Notes under the pieces: model-generated | Databases searched by the model: none | The model's input: the letters and a program-made list of their open reading frames with translations, nothing else | What the model was told of the DNA's origin: nothing | Source: Pedobacter sp. | Lineage (GTDB): Bacteria; Bacteroidota; Bacteroidia; Sphingobacteriales; Sphingobacteriaceae | NCBI RefSeq assembly: GCF_031119335.1 | Contig: NZ_JAVHXT010000019.1 | Span: 13,376 to 77,375, forward strand | Direction: 5' to 3' | Length of the DNA: 64,000 nt | Made by a program: the position numbers and the translations under genes | Shown here: positions 1-8,873 of the stretch, piece by piece | How positions within the stretch are numbered: the first letter of the stretch is position 1 | How the letters are laid out: the number at the start of each line of letters is the position of its first letter

Positions 1-246
1 GAAATGGAGAAATCTTTGAAGGTCGGCTTCAAGTCTTTAAATATTTTGCATGGTTCGGATTATAAATCCATAGATAGGGCTTCGCGATTGCAAATCACGA
101 AGAGCACATTATGCTGTCTCGTCATTTCGACTGAAGCGCAGCGAAATGGAGAAATCTTTGAAGGTCGGCTTCAAGTCTTTAAATATTTTGCATGGTTTGG
201 ATTACAAATCCGTAGATAGGGCTTCGAGATTGTAAATCACGAAGAA
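1..246. repeat. Tandem direct repeat, about 104 bp twice, period 142 bp
   Basis: Bases 1-104 recur with few changes at 143-246. Between the copies (121-158) lies a common intergenic palindrome of the GTCATTTCGA...GAAATCT type. A 71-codon open frame at 4-219 is only a translation of this repeat and is not called as a gene. The first copy is cut by the window edge, so the array may be longer. Confidence 0.8.
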
Positions 247-283
247 CGAAAATTTTAATAGTGTAGAACTTATGCGATTGATA

Positions 284-405
284 AAAAAATCCGAAGGATT
301 TGAATATTTATAGTATCGGTTGATGATATCTATGATGCGACCCCGAAGGGGTCGAACAAACTACAAAGCATATTTACTATAGATATTTGACCTCGATGAG
401 GTCTT
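284..405. repeat. Intergenic repeat with three short hairpins
   Basis: Three small perfect hairpins follow one another: AATCCGAAGGATT (288-300), CGACCCCGAAGGGGTCG (338-354) and GACCTCGATGAGGTC (389-403), separated by similar AT-rich spacers containing TATTTATAG or TATTTACTATAG. It looks like a dispersed non-coding element. No gene is seen in 1-622; the rest of that stretch is this element, the tandem repeat and the 564-596 hairpin. Confidence 0.6.
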
Positions 406-563
406 TCCAGTACTTGATTTAAATGTGTTTAAGATAGATGCGTTTTTTAAGTAAAATAACGGATTCGTAAGTAAGGCTTCGAAATTGCAAAACACGAAGA
501 GTACCGAAGAGCGTAGATTACAAATCCGTACGGTTCGCAATTACCAAGAGCCGCAGGTTTTTT

Positions 564-596
564 AGACTTACGAAGTTTTTGAAACTTCGTAAGTCT
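564..596. repeat. 15-bp-stem palindrome, copy 1 of 4
   Basis: AGACTTACGAAGTTT, loop TTG, then its exact reverse complement. It lies 26 bp beyond the stop of the MFS gene and may act as its terminator. The same stem recurs at 16892, 17913 and 30891 with a different 3-nt loop each time. Confidence 0.85.
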
Positions 597-622
597 TTAA
601 CTAAGCTTAGTGGTTTTAGAAA

Positions 623-1834
623 TTAATGATGTTTCTTCAGCGTTCGGTAACAAATTCCAATGGAAACGCAGGTGAGTAGAGCGCCCATCATAAACGGTGC
701 ACCAGGGAAGTAGATATGATTTTTTGCGTTCGTAAAATAGGCGAATAAATACGACATCAATGTTGGTCCGATGATACTTGCTAAACTCATAAAGCCAGTC
801 ATAATTCCTTGCAGCTCGCCTTGTTCATCGGGCTTAACTTTGGTAGAAATAATACCCTGCATTGCTGGTCCTGTAATTCCCGCTAGGGCATAAGGCACCA
901 TAAAGGCAAACATCATCCAGCCTTTGCTGGCAAAAGCAAATAATACGAAGCCAAGTACATAAAGGCACAAACCAAACATAATGGCTTTTTTATTTCCGAA
1001 TTTAGGAATAACCAAACGAATTAGCCATCCCTGAACTATGGCTACTGTTAAGCCTACAAAACCTAAAGAGTAGCCTACCCATGTTTTGTTCCATTCAAAT
1101 TTCTCCTTGGTGTAGTATGCCCAAACGGTTTGTGTAGATTGTGCAGCTATGTATAAAATAAGCAGTGCTGCTAATAAACCAATTAAAGAAGGGTAGCGTT
1201 TGAGTTGTAAAAAAGCACCTACTGGATTAGCTCTTTTCCAATCAAATGCTCTTCTGTTTTCTTTTTTTAATGATTCGGGTAAGATGAAATAACCATACAT
1301 GAAATTGAGCAGCGATAATCCTCCGGCAACCATGAAAGGAACCCGTGTTCCTATCTCACCAAAAATACCACCTATAACAGGGCCAATAATAAAACCCAGA
1401 CCGAAAGCTGCACCGATTAATCCGAAGTTTTGAGAACGCTTTTCTGGAGTGCTTACATCTGCAATATAGGCCGAAGCTGTAGTAATGCTTGCGCCACAAA
1501 GCCCAGCAATGATACGCCCAATAAACAGCAAGGTAATGGTGTGTGCAAACGACAAAAAGAAGTAATCTATCGCCATTCCTAATAACGAAATTAAGAGCAC
1601 TGGTCGGCGGCCAATCTTGTCGCTTAATGATCCCAAGATAGGAGAGCAAACGAACATCATTAAAGAATAAACAGTGAGCATTACTCCACCATATTCTGAT
1701 GCTTTGCTTAAACTAGCTCCGGTTAATTCTTGTATTAAATCTGGCATGATTGGTATGATAATGCCAAAGCCAATACAGTCGAATAGGATAGTAACTAGTA
1801 TGAAAAACACACCAGCATTTTTGTTGCTTGCCAT
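623..1834 (-). CDS. MFS drug-efflux transporter, TetA-like
   Basis: 403-residue, 12-helix major facilitator protein. The MFS motif A is clear between helices 2 and 3 (GSLSDKIGRRP, residues 68-78), and the first half reads like the TetA / multidrug antiporter subgroup: an acidic residue in helix 1 (FDCIGFGIIIP) and helix 5 rich in Gly-Pro (GLGFIIGPVIGG). Expected role is proton-coupled export of a drug or small metabolite across the inner membrane; the substrate cannot be read from sequence. It stands alone, with AT-rich DNA upstream and repeats downstream. A TACCTTTG box, matching the Bacteroidota -7 consensus, sits at 1853-1860 on the minus strand, about 20 bp before the start. Confidence 0.88.
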   Translation of the reverse strand: MASNKNAGVFFILVTILFDCIGFGIIIPIMPDLIQELTGASLSKASEYGGVMLTVYSLMMFVCSPILGSLSDKIGRRPVLLISLLGMAIDYFFLSFAHTITLLFIGRIIAGLCGASITTASAYIADVSTPEKRSQNFGLIGAAFGLGFIIGPVIGGIFGEIGTRVPFMVAGGLSLLNFMYGYFILPESLKKENRRAFDWKRANPVGAFLQLKRYPSLIGLLAALLILYIAAQSTQTVWAYYTKEKFEWNKTWVGYSLGFVGLTVAIVQGWLIRLVIPKFGNKKAIMFGLCLYVLGFVLFAFASKGWMMFAFMVPYALAGITGPAMQGIISTKVKPDEQGELQGIMTGFMSLASIIGPTLMSYLFAYFTNAKNHIYFPGAPFMMGALLTCVSIGICYRTLKKHH

Positions 1835-2179
1835 GTTGGTTTTTTAGAAACGCAAAGGTAATATAATTACCAATTCCACATCTGATAATTTATTTGAGCA
1901 GGTCTGATTTTCATTTTTCTGACTTATTCGATTTATACCAATTTTAATTAGAAATGAATGCTAAGTTCCCATTTATTTGGCATAATTATCAATCAGAATA
2001 ATATTTTGTTATACATATTAAATTATTATAAATCAGTATATTTAAATATGATAGGTTAAAGTTTTTATTTTTATAAATGTATTTTTACGGTTGAAAAATG
2101 GTGTTAAAATCAAAATAAAATTTCGTTTAAACGTTAATGTATTTGTTTATCAGTTACTTATGTTTGTGTTTTCTAGGTT
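1835..2179. other. AT-rich intergenic stretch
   Basis: 345 bp with no convincing open frame. It is strongly AT-rich and presumably carries the MFS promoter (candidate -7 box at 1853-1860, minus strand). No repeat family from elsewhere in the window was recognised here. Confidence 0.5.
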
Positions 2180-2428
2180 TTATTGTTGTCTCTTATAAGC
2201 TTCAATAAAATCGCTTCGCATGGTTTTGAAACGCTCAATAACGGTTTCAATAAATGCTTCGTCAATGATTTGGAATACCTCGTTGACACCTCCTCCTGTG
2301 AGGTCTAATTCCGAAATTTTGTAGCTCTGTTCGTATGGTCCTTGTTCAAACTTTACAATGAATTTTTGGTTCATACTAAAGATGCTGATCTTGCATTGTG
2401 GATGTGGTAATTCGGCTATTATTCTCAT
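2180..2428 (-). CDS. Small hypothetical protein, 82 aa
   Basis: 82-residue soluble protein with no signal peptide or membrane segment. The N-terminal half is beta-strand-like (KISIFSMNQKFIVKFEQG) and the C-terminal half helical. I do not recognise the family. The amino-acid composition and clean start and stop make it a plausible gene, and no other frame competes. It is monocistronic, between the MFS gene and the S46 peptidase. Confidence 0.6.
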   Translation of the reverse strand: MRIIAELPHPQCKISIFSMNQKFIVKFEQGPYEQSYKISELDLTGGGVNEVFQIIDEAFIETVIERFKTMRSDFIEAYKRQQ

Positions 2429-2681
2429 GGTTAATTTCCTTACTGTTTAAGTGCTTTGTAATTGGGGATACTTATAGTTTATGTAGAGTGTAATTTACAA
2501 GCTGATGCTGAAATGAATTCAGCATGACGGAGTGCGGATTTAGCATCACCCTAACCATGAAGTAGCTGCGAAGCAAATTTATTTCAGGGTCAGTACGGTG
2601 CGTGGTTTTATTTAAAGGATGTTTGTAAGTAAAGCGGCGAATGCAATAATTTAATTGCCATACGCCGCTTGTGTTTTTTGG
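2429..2681. repeat. Intergenic hairpins downstream of the S46 peptidase
   Basis: No gene. It holds a small palindrome ATGCTGAA...TTCAGCAT (2505-2525) of a type common in Bacteroidota intergenic DNA, and a stronger hairpin AAGCGGCG...CGCCGCTT (2632-2670), 12 bp beyond the stop of the S46 peptidase gene and probably its terminator. The T-run lies on the plus-strand side. Confidence 0.55.
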
Positions 2682-4859
2682 TTATGGGTTAACGCCCATT
2701 TCTTTCAGTAAGAAATCAGCTTTATCAATTTTCGAAGCAGCCCAAAGTACGTATCTAATATCTACACCAATTGAGCGGCTATAGCTTTCGTTCCAAGCGT
2801 AATCGTTAATAGTAGCGCCATACGCTCTATCGAAATTAACACCAATCAACTCGCCGTTAGCATTCATAATTGGTGAGCCCGAATTTCCGCCAGTAGTGTC
2901 CATGTTGTAAAGAAAGCCCACAGGTACATCGTTTAAATCCTTTTTAGCAAAAGAACCGAAGTCTTTTTTGTTCCAAAGCTCTTTAATAATGTTTGGATAG
3001 TAAAAATCTGGATTGCCCGACGCACCTTTTTCAATAATGCCTTTGATGGTGGTGTAAGGCGACATGTAGGTAGCATCAGCAGGAGAGTAGCCACGTACGT
3101 AGCCATAAGTTAGCCTTAATGTGCTGTTCGCATCTGGCACAAATCCTTTATTTAAGAACTTCTCCTTAACGTTTACGTAATCTCCCATCAGTTTATTCAG
3201 GATACCATCTCTGCGATCTTTCTCGGGCTTTAATTCTGCTATTTGACGAGCAATGTCGTTCTCTAGTAAAAGCAGTCCGTCATTGTAATCACTAATCGAT
3301 TTGGGCGATTTTAATAGGCTGCTGAATACATAGTTTTGATCTTTCAATTTGGTTAAACCGAAAGTATCGTTAATATAATCATCAACCATTGCTTCGCTAT
3401 TGCTGCCTCGATTAATGATTTTATCAACCGCCGCCACACGTTGATTGGGTGTAAAAGCAACCGCATCTAGCATCATTCTTTTGAAAATACGTCTATCTGC
3501 ATCAATATGGTAAGCATCGTAAATATTAGATAATACCTGTTTCAATCTGCCAACATTCGCATCGAAATACGATTGTTTCTGTGCAGATGGTTGTTGGTTG
3601 AGGTTGCTTTTGAATACATTAATATTTCTTGCAATATTGATAAGGCTGGTTGAGTTGTAGATTTGTGACAACCATAAATCTCTATTTGCATCGCCGTTAA
3701 TTTGTTTGTACAGCTGGTCGATGTTGGCCATTAAATTACCGTACTGCGCTTTAACTTCAACATTTCCATTGATAAACTCAGCTAATGCTGCATCTTCTTC
3801 CTGTTTTTTAGCGACAAGGTCGATACCTTTTATGCCCGCTAATTTGCCGCGGTAATTTTTCATTACGTTGGCGTTACGCTTGATACGAGTAGCTAATTTA
3901 ATTTCCGTTGCTTTATCCTTCTTTCCTATATTTTCCATCGTTGCGTTCTGGAAATCATATAGTTCTGAAGTATATGGCAAAACATATTTCGCTTGGTAAT
4001 CTACAAAGTGCGCAGGGCGATGACGGAAAGTTCTACCTGGATAACCTAAAATAAATACGAAATCTTCTTCATTAGTGCCGCTAGCATTAACTTTAAGCGA
4101 TTTTTTAGGTTTGAATGGCACATTGTCTTTGCTGTACTTTGCCGGCTTTCCATCTTTGCCAACGTAAGCTCTCATGAAAGCGTAATCGCCAGTGTGGCGT
4201 GGCCAAACCCAATTATCGGTTTCTCCACCAAATTCGCCAATTTGACGGTTGGGTACGTAAACCAATCTCACATCTTGAATGGTTTTGTATCTGAACAGCA
4301 CATAGGTTTTACCAATGAACATTTCAGATACCTCTGCTTTAATAGTAGGGTCTTTTTGTTCTGCTTCTGCAGCAATGTTTTTCATCTGGTTGGTAATCAT
4401 CTGTAAGCGTGTTGCCGGATTTTCGATATTCGCAACAGAACCTAGAATTCTATCTGATACATCTTCATAACTTTCTGTAATACGGCAAGTTAATCCCTTT
4501 GCTTCAATTTCTTGTTCACGTATTCTAGCTACAAATCCATTGTTTAAGTAATCGTTTTGTGGAGTGCTAGCCAGTTGTACAGCGCTAAATGCACAGTGGT
4601 GATTGGTGATGATCAAACCTTCATCAGAAACGAAAGAACCAGTGCAGCCGCCAACATTAACTAATGCATCTACTAGGCTAATTCCGTTGGGATTATATAC
4701 TTCATTAGGCTCAATTTTTAAGCCGGCCTTTTTCAAGTCTATTTTATGTATTTCGCTTAAAGGAAACATTCCTTCGTCGCGAAATTTATACCCCAAAAGC
4801 CCCAATGCGGCTACGGAAAGGGTAGATGCTAAAGTAATTGATAAGATTTTCTTGTTCAT
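2682..4859 (-). CDS. S46 family dipeptidyl-peptidase, DPP11-like
   Basis: 725-residue exported serine peptidase of the DPP7/DPP11 (S46) family, which removes dipeptides from peptide N-termini in the periplasm. The first 25 residues form a signal peptide or anchor. The chymotrypsin-like triad is visible: His in TNHHCA (87/88), Asp in the GETDNWVWPRH block, and Ser660 in GGNSGSP. In characterised S46 enzymes a Gly or Arg shortly after the Ser sets specificity; here the matching motif is NFDRAYG with Arg678, as in DPP11, which prefers Asp or Glu at P1. Length is normal for the family. The gene stands alone. A GTTG-N20-TAGCTTTG promoter-like pair lies at 4888-4919 (minus strand). Confidence 0.92.
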   Translation of the reverse strand: MNKKILSITLASTLSVAALGLLGYKFRDEGMFPLSEIHKIDLKKAGLKIEPNEVYNPNGISLVDALVNVGGCTGSFVSDEGLIITNHHCAFSAVQLASTPQNDYLNNGFVARIREQEIEAKGLTCRITESYEDVSDRILGSVANIENPATRLQMITNQMKNIAAEAEQKDPTIKAEVSEMFIGKTYVLFRYKTIQDVRLVYVPNRQIGEFGGETDNWVWPRHTGDYAFMRAYVGKDGKPAKYSKDNVPFKPKKSLKVNASGTNEEDFVFILGYPGRTFRHRPAHFVDYQAKYVLPYTSELYDFQNATMENIGKKDKATEIKLATRIKRNANVMKNYRGKLAGIKGIDLVAKKQEEDAALAEFINGNVEVKAQYGNLMANIDQLYKQINGDANRDLWLSQIYNSTSLINIARNINVFKSNLNQQPSAQKQSYFDANVGRLKQVLSNIYDAYHIDADRRIFKRMMLDAVAFTPNQRVAAVDKIINRGSNSEAMVDDYINDTFGLTKLKDQNYVFSSLLKSPKSISDYNDGLLLLENDIARQIAELKPEKDRRDGILNKLMGDYVNVKEKFLNKGFVPDANSTLRLTYGYVRGYSPADATYMSPYTTIKGIIEKGASGNPDFYYPNIIKELWNKKDFGSFAKKDLNDVPVGFLYNMDTTGGNSGSPIMNANGELIGVNFDRAYGATINDYAWNESYSRSIGVDIRYVLWAASKIDKADFLLKEMGVNP

Positions 4860-4887
4860 TGTGTTGTTAGTTAAGTTTCTAGCAGGT

Positions 4888-4919
4888 CAAAGCTAAGGAA
4901 ATATGCTTTAACCCCCAAC
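4888..4919 (-). promoter_or_regulatory. Candidate promoter of the S46 peptidase gene
   Basis: Read on the minus strand: GTTG (-33-like, 4916-4919), 20 bp, then TAGCTTTG (4888-4895), an exact TAnnTTTG -7 box. It lies 29 bp before the start codon. The -33 box has one mismatch to TTTG and falls inside the 4912-5009 palindrome. Confidence 0.45.
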
Positions 4920-5009
4920 CCCTAAAGGGGAGTTGAATGTAAATACCACATTACGAAGATGTGACGCCGCCTCGATTTTCGAAAGTCCCCTTTAGGGGAT
5001 TTAGGGGGT
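4912..5009. repeat. Large palindrome with CCCCTAAAGGGG arms
   Basis: Outer arms CCCCC-AA-CCCCTAAAGGGGA (4912-4932) and TCCCCTTTAGGGG-ATTTAGGGGG (4986-5009) can pair, and each arm contains its own small CCCCTAAAGGGG or CCCCTTTAGGGG hairpin. It fills the divergent gap between the S46 gene and the sulfoxide reductase gene and overlaps both candidate promoters. Confidence 0.7.
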
Positions 5010-5023
5010 AATCCTTACCTTTG
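4991..5023 (+). promoter_or_regulatory. Candidate promoter giving a near-leaderless mRNA
   Basis: TTTA (4991-4994), 21 bp, then TACCTTTG (5016-5023), an exact TAnnTTTG -7 box. The ATG of the next gene is at 5028, only 4 bp after the box, so the transcript would start at or next to the start codon. No ribosome binding site fits in that space. Confidence 0.5.
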
Positions 5024-5027
5024 TCCT

Positions 5028-5504
5028 ATGGCAGAAGATTTAACCATTTTAAAAGAAGCTTCGAAAGAAGAAAAGTATATATCGATAATCCCGCAAATTA
5101 AAGGACTTTTAGAAGGAGAAGATGACTTAATTGCAAACCTGGCAAATGTTTGTGCAGCGTTAAAAGAGCAGTTCAATTGGTTTTGGGTAGGATTTTATTT
5201 GGTTAAGGATGAAGAACTGGTTTTAGGGCCATTTCAAGGTCCAGTGGCTTGTACCCGAATTAAAAAAGGCAAAGGGGTTTGTGGTGCTTCTTGGCAACAA
5301 GAGCAAACGTTAATCGTACCAAATGTTGATGAGTTTCCAGGACATATTGCTTGTGCTTCTGCATCTAAATCTGAGATTGTTTTGCCACTTTATTTAGATG
5401 GAAAAATTATCGGCGTGCTAGATGTAGATAGTGAATATCTATCTCATTTTAATGAAGTTGATGGCAAGTATCTAAATGAAATTTTGAAGTTGATTAATGT
5501 CTAA
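5028..5504 (+). CDS. Free methionine-(R)-sulfoxide reductase, GAF domain
   Basis: 158 residues, a single GAF domain of the fRMsr (YebR-like) family, which reduces free methionine-R-sulfoxide in the cytoplasm using thioredoxin. The three family cysteines are present: Cys75 (GPVACTRI), Cys85 (GKGVCGASW) and Cys109 (GHIACASAS), with the closing strand GKIIGVLDVDS. Length is typical. Its last 8 bases overlap the start of the DNA glycosylase gene, so the two are one repair-themed operon (oxidised methionine, alkylated DNA). Confidence 0.93.
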   Translation: MAEDLTILKEASKEEKYISIIPQIKGLLEGEDDLIANLANVCAALKEQFNWFWVGFYLVKDEELVLGPFQGPVACTRIKKGKGVCGASWQQEQTLIVPNVDEFPGHIACASASKSEIVLPLYLDGKIIGVLDVDSEYLSHFNEVDGKYLNEILKLINV

Positions 5505-6099
5505 ATTATCTTTAGCTTTTTACCAACAAGAAGATGTAGTGAGCGTTGCTAAGCAACTGTTAGGTAAAAAACTATTCACTAATATTAACGGTATCGTAAC
5601 TGGAGGTATCATTACAGAAACCGAAGCTTACGATGGAGCGATAGATAAGGCTTGTCATGCCTACGGTGGAAAGTACACCAATCGCACAGCAACGATGTTT
5701 TTAAAGGGTGGCGTAACTTACGTTTATCTTTGCTACGGTATTCATCATTTGTTAAATGTAGTTAGTGGAAAGGAAGGCAATCCGCAAGCCGTGTTAATTA
5801 GAGCTATAGAGCCTGTTGTAGGTTTAGAAGCTATGTTGCAACGTAGAAAGATGGATAAGCTTGCGCCACGCATTACCGCTGGTCCGGGAGCGCTATCGCA
5901 GGCGCTGGGCATAGATAAGCAACTTAATGCAAAAGATCTTTCTGCTAACGAAATTTGGATCGAAGATTTTGAAAGTTATAACGACGACCAAATTGTAGCA
6001 ACTACTAGAATTGGTGTGGCTTATGCGGAAGAGCATGCTTTATGGCCATTTCGGTTTTACGTAAAAGGGAATAAGTTTGTGAGTAAGCCGAGTTCTTAG
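5497..6099 (+). CDS. DNA-3-methyladenine glycosylase, AAG/MPG family
   Basis: 200 residues, the Mpg/AAG family base-excision enzyme that removes alkylated purines (3-methyladenine, hypoxanthine). Signatures seen: ITETEAYDGAIDKACHAYGG near residue 40, the substrate-pocket stretch TYVYLCYGIHHLLNVV and AVLIRAIEPV, and ITAGPGALSQALGI. The catalytic Glu is the one in the TETEAY block. It overlaps the sulfoxide reductase gene by 8 bp and is followed by a hairpin repeat at 6106-6237. Confidence 0.94.
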   Translation: MSKLSLAFYQQEDVVSVAKQLLGKKLFTNINGIVTGGIITETEAYDGAIDKACHAYGGKYTNRTATMFLKGGVTYVYLCYGIHHLLNVVSGKEGNPQAVLIRAIEPVVGLEAMLQRRKMDKLAPRITAGPGALSQALGIDKQLNAKDLSANEIWIEDFESYNDDQIVATTRIGVAYAEEHALWPFRFYVKGNKFVSKPSS

Positions 6100-6105
6100 A
6101 AGCCA

Positions 6106-6237
6106 CCACATAGACACATAAGAATATTTTTTATAGAACAGCTTTAAAGGTATGATAATCTTCTTGTATACTCTATCTGCCGCTATGTTATACCCTTTGG
6201 TATCTTCATTTCGATGAAAAACTATGTATCTATGTGG
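6106..6237. repeat. CCACATAGACACATA inverted repeat, copy 1
   Basis: Left arm CCACATAGACACATA (from 6106) pairs with CTATGTATCTATGTGG (6222-6237). The same arms recur at 10923-11005, and a related CCACAGATGCACAGATT form is at 15052-15110. It occupies the convergent gap after the DNA glycosylase gene. Nothing else is seen in 6100-6323. Confidence 0.7.
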
Positions 6238-6323
6238 TTATAATTTTTTACTAGAACTTAGACAGATTCTTGTTTCGCTTGTTGGCGTCCCCGCCAATGA
6301 GACGAGGCTAAGCTAAAGAAATC

Positions 6324-7505
6324 TTAGTAATACTGAACTATTCGGGTTTTAAACACAACGTATTTCTGTTGCACTTCTGAGAAAATGTAAAATGTTTCTT
6401 TGTTTGGTTTAATCTTTAGTTTTTTAACCAAACTATCTGCCCTTTCTGGGAAGTTTCTCACGATCACATTGCCTTGCAGATTTTTCTCTTTCTTCAATTC
6501 ATTTAAAGAAGAACTTTCTACAATTTCGAAAATGCGACCAATAAATGAGGCTTGTAAATCCATGGAGAAGTAGAGATGGCTTTGCCTGTCTAATTTCTGC
6601 AAGTTAAATTGATTGGCGATGGCATTAAAAGCACCGCTCTTCATCAAAGCTGTATCAGGTTCGTAGAGATAACCACTGCTCAAATGTGTATCTACGTAAT
6701 TTGTGGTACTGTTGTCAATTAGAGGAAGATCGATTTGCTTTAGCTCAATATTTAGTGCGGCGCAAGTTATTTTCACTTCGCCCACAAAATTCTTATTTAT
6801 TACCCAAAGAAGTTCCTTGCACTCATTCTTTACACTTACAATATGGATTTCGGAAACAAGTTTCAATTCTTTTAAACCCGCTTGTATGTCCAAAAGAGGA
6901 GAGGTTTTGATGATAATCCTTTCCGATCTGCTCAATAACAAATCTAAATGTTGTACCACATTAGGCGTACAATCTGCTAATTTGAATACTTTACCGCTAG
7001 TGTTCCTCCGTGCTGGATCTACATAAATAGTACCGAACAATTTTTCTGAGCTAGCTAAATATTTCAATCCGTCTAACGCTAAACAATGGATGTTATCAGC
7101 TGCTAAAATTTTTGCGTTGTGAGCAGATATTGAAGACAACTCTCCATTGATTTCGCAACTGTAAACTTCATCCACTTTGTGCGAAAAATAATAACTATCT
7201 ACTCCAAAACCTGCGGTAATGTCTATTAATGAGTTGCCTTTTACCAATCGCTGTTTATAAGCCGCTGTATCTTCTGATGACGTTTGCTCTACAGATAAAG
7301 TACTTGGGTAAATGATGTTTTCTTGCTTAAACCAAGTTGGTAATTTCTTCTCAGCTTTCTTTTTGGCTGCAATTTGATTGGCCAGCTCGGCCGAACTTAC
7401 CCCAGCAAAAGGAGATTTTGACAGCGCAATCTTACTTACATCAGCAGTGTTTAAATTACTGTTAATGTACGCTTGCACTTCCTTTTGTAAGAGGTTTTTG
7501 TTCAT
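6324..7505 (-). CDS. Class I SAM methyltransferase with THUMP-like domain
   Basis: 393 residues from the chosen ATG at 7505; an upstream in-frame ATG at 7577 would add 24 poorly conserved-looking residues. The middle holds a Rossmann SAM domain: motif I DITAGFGVDS (95-104), acidic strand SCEIN, and VDPARR (162-167) in the position of the catalytic motif IV. The C-terminal third ends in the THUMP-like / ferredoxin-like fold of the PG_1098 family. The N-terminal 90 residues are helical. The substrate, probably an RNA base, is unknown. It ends the minus-strand run that starts at 10881. Confidence 0.82.
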   Translation of the reverse strand: MNKNLLQKEVQAYINSNLNTADVSKIALSKSPFAGVSSAELANQIAAKKKAEKKLPTWFKQENIIYPSTLSVEQTSSEDTAAYKQRLVKGNSLIDITAGFGVDSYYFSHKVDEVYSCEINGELSSISAHNAKILAADNIHCLALDGLKYLASSEKLFGTIYVDPARRNTSGKVFKLADCTPNVVQHLDLLLSRSERIIIKTSPLLDIQAGLKELKLVSEIHIVSVKNECKELLWVINKNFVGEVKITCAALNIELKQIDLPLIDNSTTNYVDTHLSSGYLYEPDTALMKSGAFNAIANQFNLQKLDRQSHLYFSMDLQASFIGRIFEIVESSSLNELKKEKNLQGNVIVRNFPERADSLVKKLKIKPNKETFYIFSEVQQKYVVFKTRIVQYY

Positions 7506-7601
7506 AATTAGATATGAGTATTGAGATATGAGATTTGAGACTGATTGATAGAGTTTTTCAACCAATGCGCAAATCAATTAACCGATTAACCAGTTTAACA
7601 G

Positions 7602-8873
7602 TTAACCTTCGGTAAGATTTTTCATCACCATTTGGCAAGTGTTTCTACTTTTTACTTCAAGCCAAACCTTTTTATTCACGGTTACTCTATCAATTGTTTC
7701 TTGGTTGTAATACCGGATGGTAACCAATTCCATATCTTGGTTGTACTTCACTTTATAATCTGCAGAAAGGTCCTTGATTAAACTTTCAATCTTCCTTTCG
7801 TCGTTATCTACGCTCACCGAAAAACTGATGGCAGAATTTAGCATCGTATTTACCTTCACCCGATTTTTATGGAAGATGGCGAAAATATCGCTTAAATTTT
7901 CCTCAATAATAAAGGAGAAATCTTTTGGGGAAATAGACAGCAACACTTGGTTAACCTTGAAAATAAACGAAGGAACTGGAAGGGTAGTAGCTTCAGTACT
8001 AATTTCTGTACCTGCTTCTTCTGGATGAATAAAAGACCTTACATATAATGGAATGCTTTTGTTCTGTATGGGTTTTATGGTTTTAGGATGAATGACCGTT
8101 GCACCGTAGTAAGTCAATTCAATCGCATCTCTGTAAGATAGTTGCGGGATTTTCTCCGTTACATCAAACCACTTCGGATCGGCATTTAGCACACCGGGTA
8201 CATCTTTCCAGATGGTCATTTTCTCGGCATCCAAAGCTGCACTGAATATAGCAGCAGAATAATCAGAACCTTCTCTACCTAAAGTAGCAGTAAAATTTTC
8301 GCTAGTAGTACCAATAAAACCTTGCGTTAAAACAACTCCTTGCTCTAAATAACTCGGCAAATGCTTTTGGATCTCGCTGGTTGTTTTGTCCCATTGTACA
8401 TTCGCTTCGCGGTAATTATTGTCGGTTTGGATATAATTACGGGCATCTTGCCAAATGCAAAAACTGCCTTGTTGGTTTAAATAAGCTGCAATGATTTTGG
8501 ATGAAACCAATTCTCCAACCGACACAATCTGGTCATAAAGATAATCTGGCGCATCTTCAGCTTCTTCTTCCAAAAGCCATTCAATTTCTACAAAAGTATT
8601 GGCAACCTCATTATAAATCGGATTTTTCACATCAGGAAATAACTTACTGATGATATCGAAATGAAAATCTTTTACTGTTTCTAATAGTTGATGTTTTTTA
8701 TCATCACCATTGATATGGGCAAAAGCCAATTCTTGCAACCTATCGGTAGTTTTATCTATGGCAGAAACCACAACGAGTAGGTTTTTAGTGCCAAAAGATT
8801 GTATAATTTGAGTAACGTTTTTTATTCCTTCGATGTTTTTGATGGATGCACCACCAAATTTGTATACTTGCAT
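7602..8873 (-). CDS. Aspartate kinase (monofunctional)
   Basis: 423 residues. The amino-acid kinase domain (about 1-270) starts with KFGGAS (5-10, usually KFGGTS) and holds GREGSDYSA and the WKDVPGV substrate/nucleotide region; two ACT-type regulatory domains follow (about 290-420). It phosphorylates L-aspartate, the first step to Lys, Thr, Met and Ile. It is the first of two aspartate kinases here; the other (19913) is nearer lysA. The start codon directly abuts the stop of the preceding DUF3298 gene. Feedback inhibitor unknown. Confidence 0.93.
   Translation of the reverse strand: MQVYKFGGASIKNIEGIKNVTQIIQSFGTKNLLVVVSAIDKTTDRLQELAFAHINGDDKKHQLLETVKDFHFDIISKLFPDVKNPIYNEVANTFVEIEWLLEEEAEDAPDYLYDQIVSVGELVSSKIIAAYLNQQGSFCIWQDARNYIQTDNNYREANVQWDKTTSEIQKHLPSYLEQGVVLTQGFIGTTSENFTATLGREGSDYSAAIFSAALDAEKMTIWKDVPGVLNADPKWFDVTEKIPQLSYRDAIELTYYGATVIHPKTIKPIQNKSIPLYVRSFIHPEEAGTEISTEATTLPVPSFIFKVNQVLLSISPKDFSFIIEENLSDIFAIFHKNRVKVNTMLNSAISFSVSVDNDERKIESLIKDLSADYKVKYNQDMELVTIRYYNQETIDRVTVNKKVWLEVKSRNTCQMVMKNLTEG

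Noticed and set aside
4..219. 71-codon plus-strand open frame
   Set aside because: It is a translation of the tandem repeat and palindrome, repeats itself internally, and has no protein-like features.
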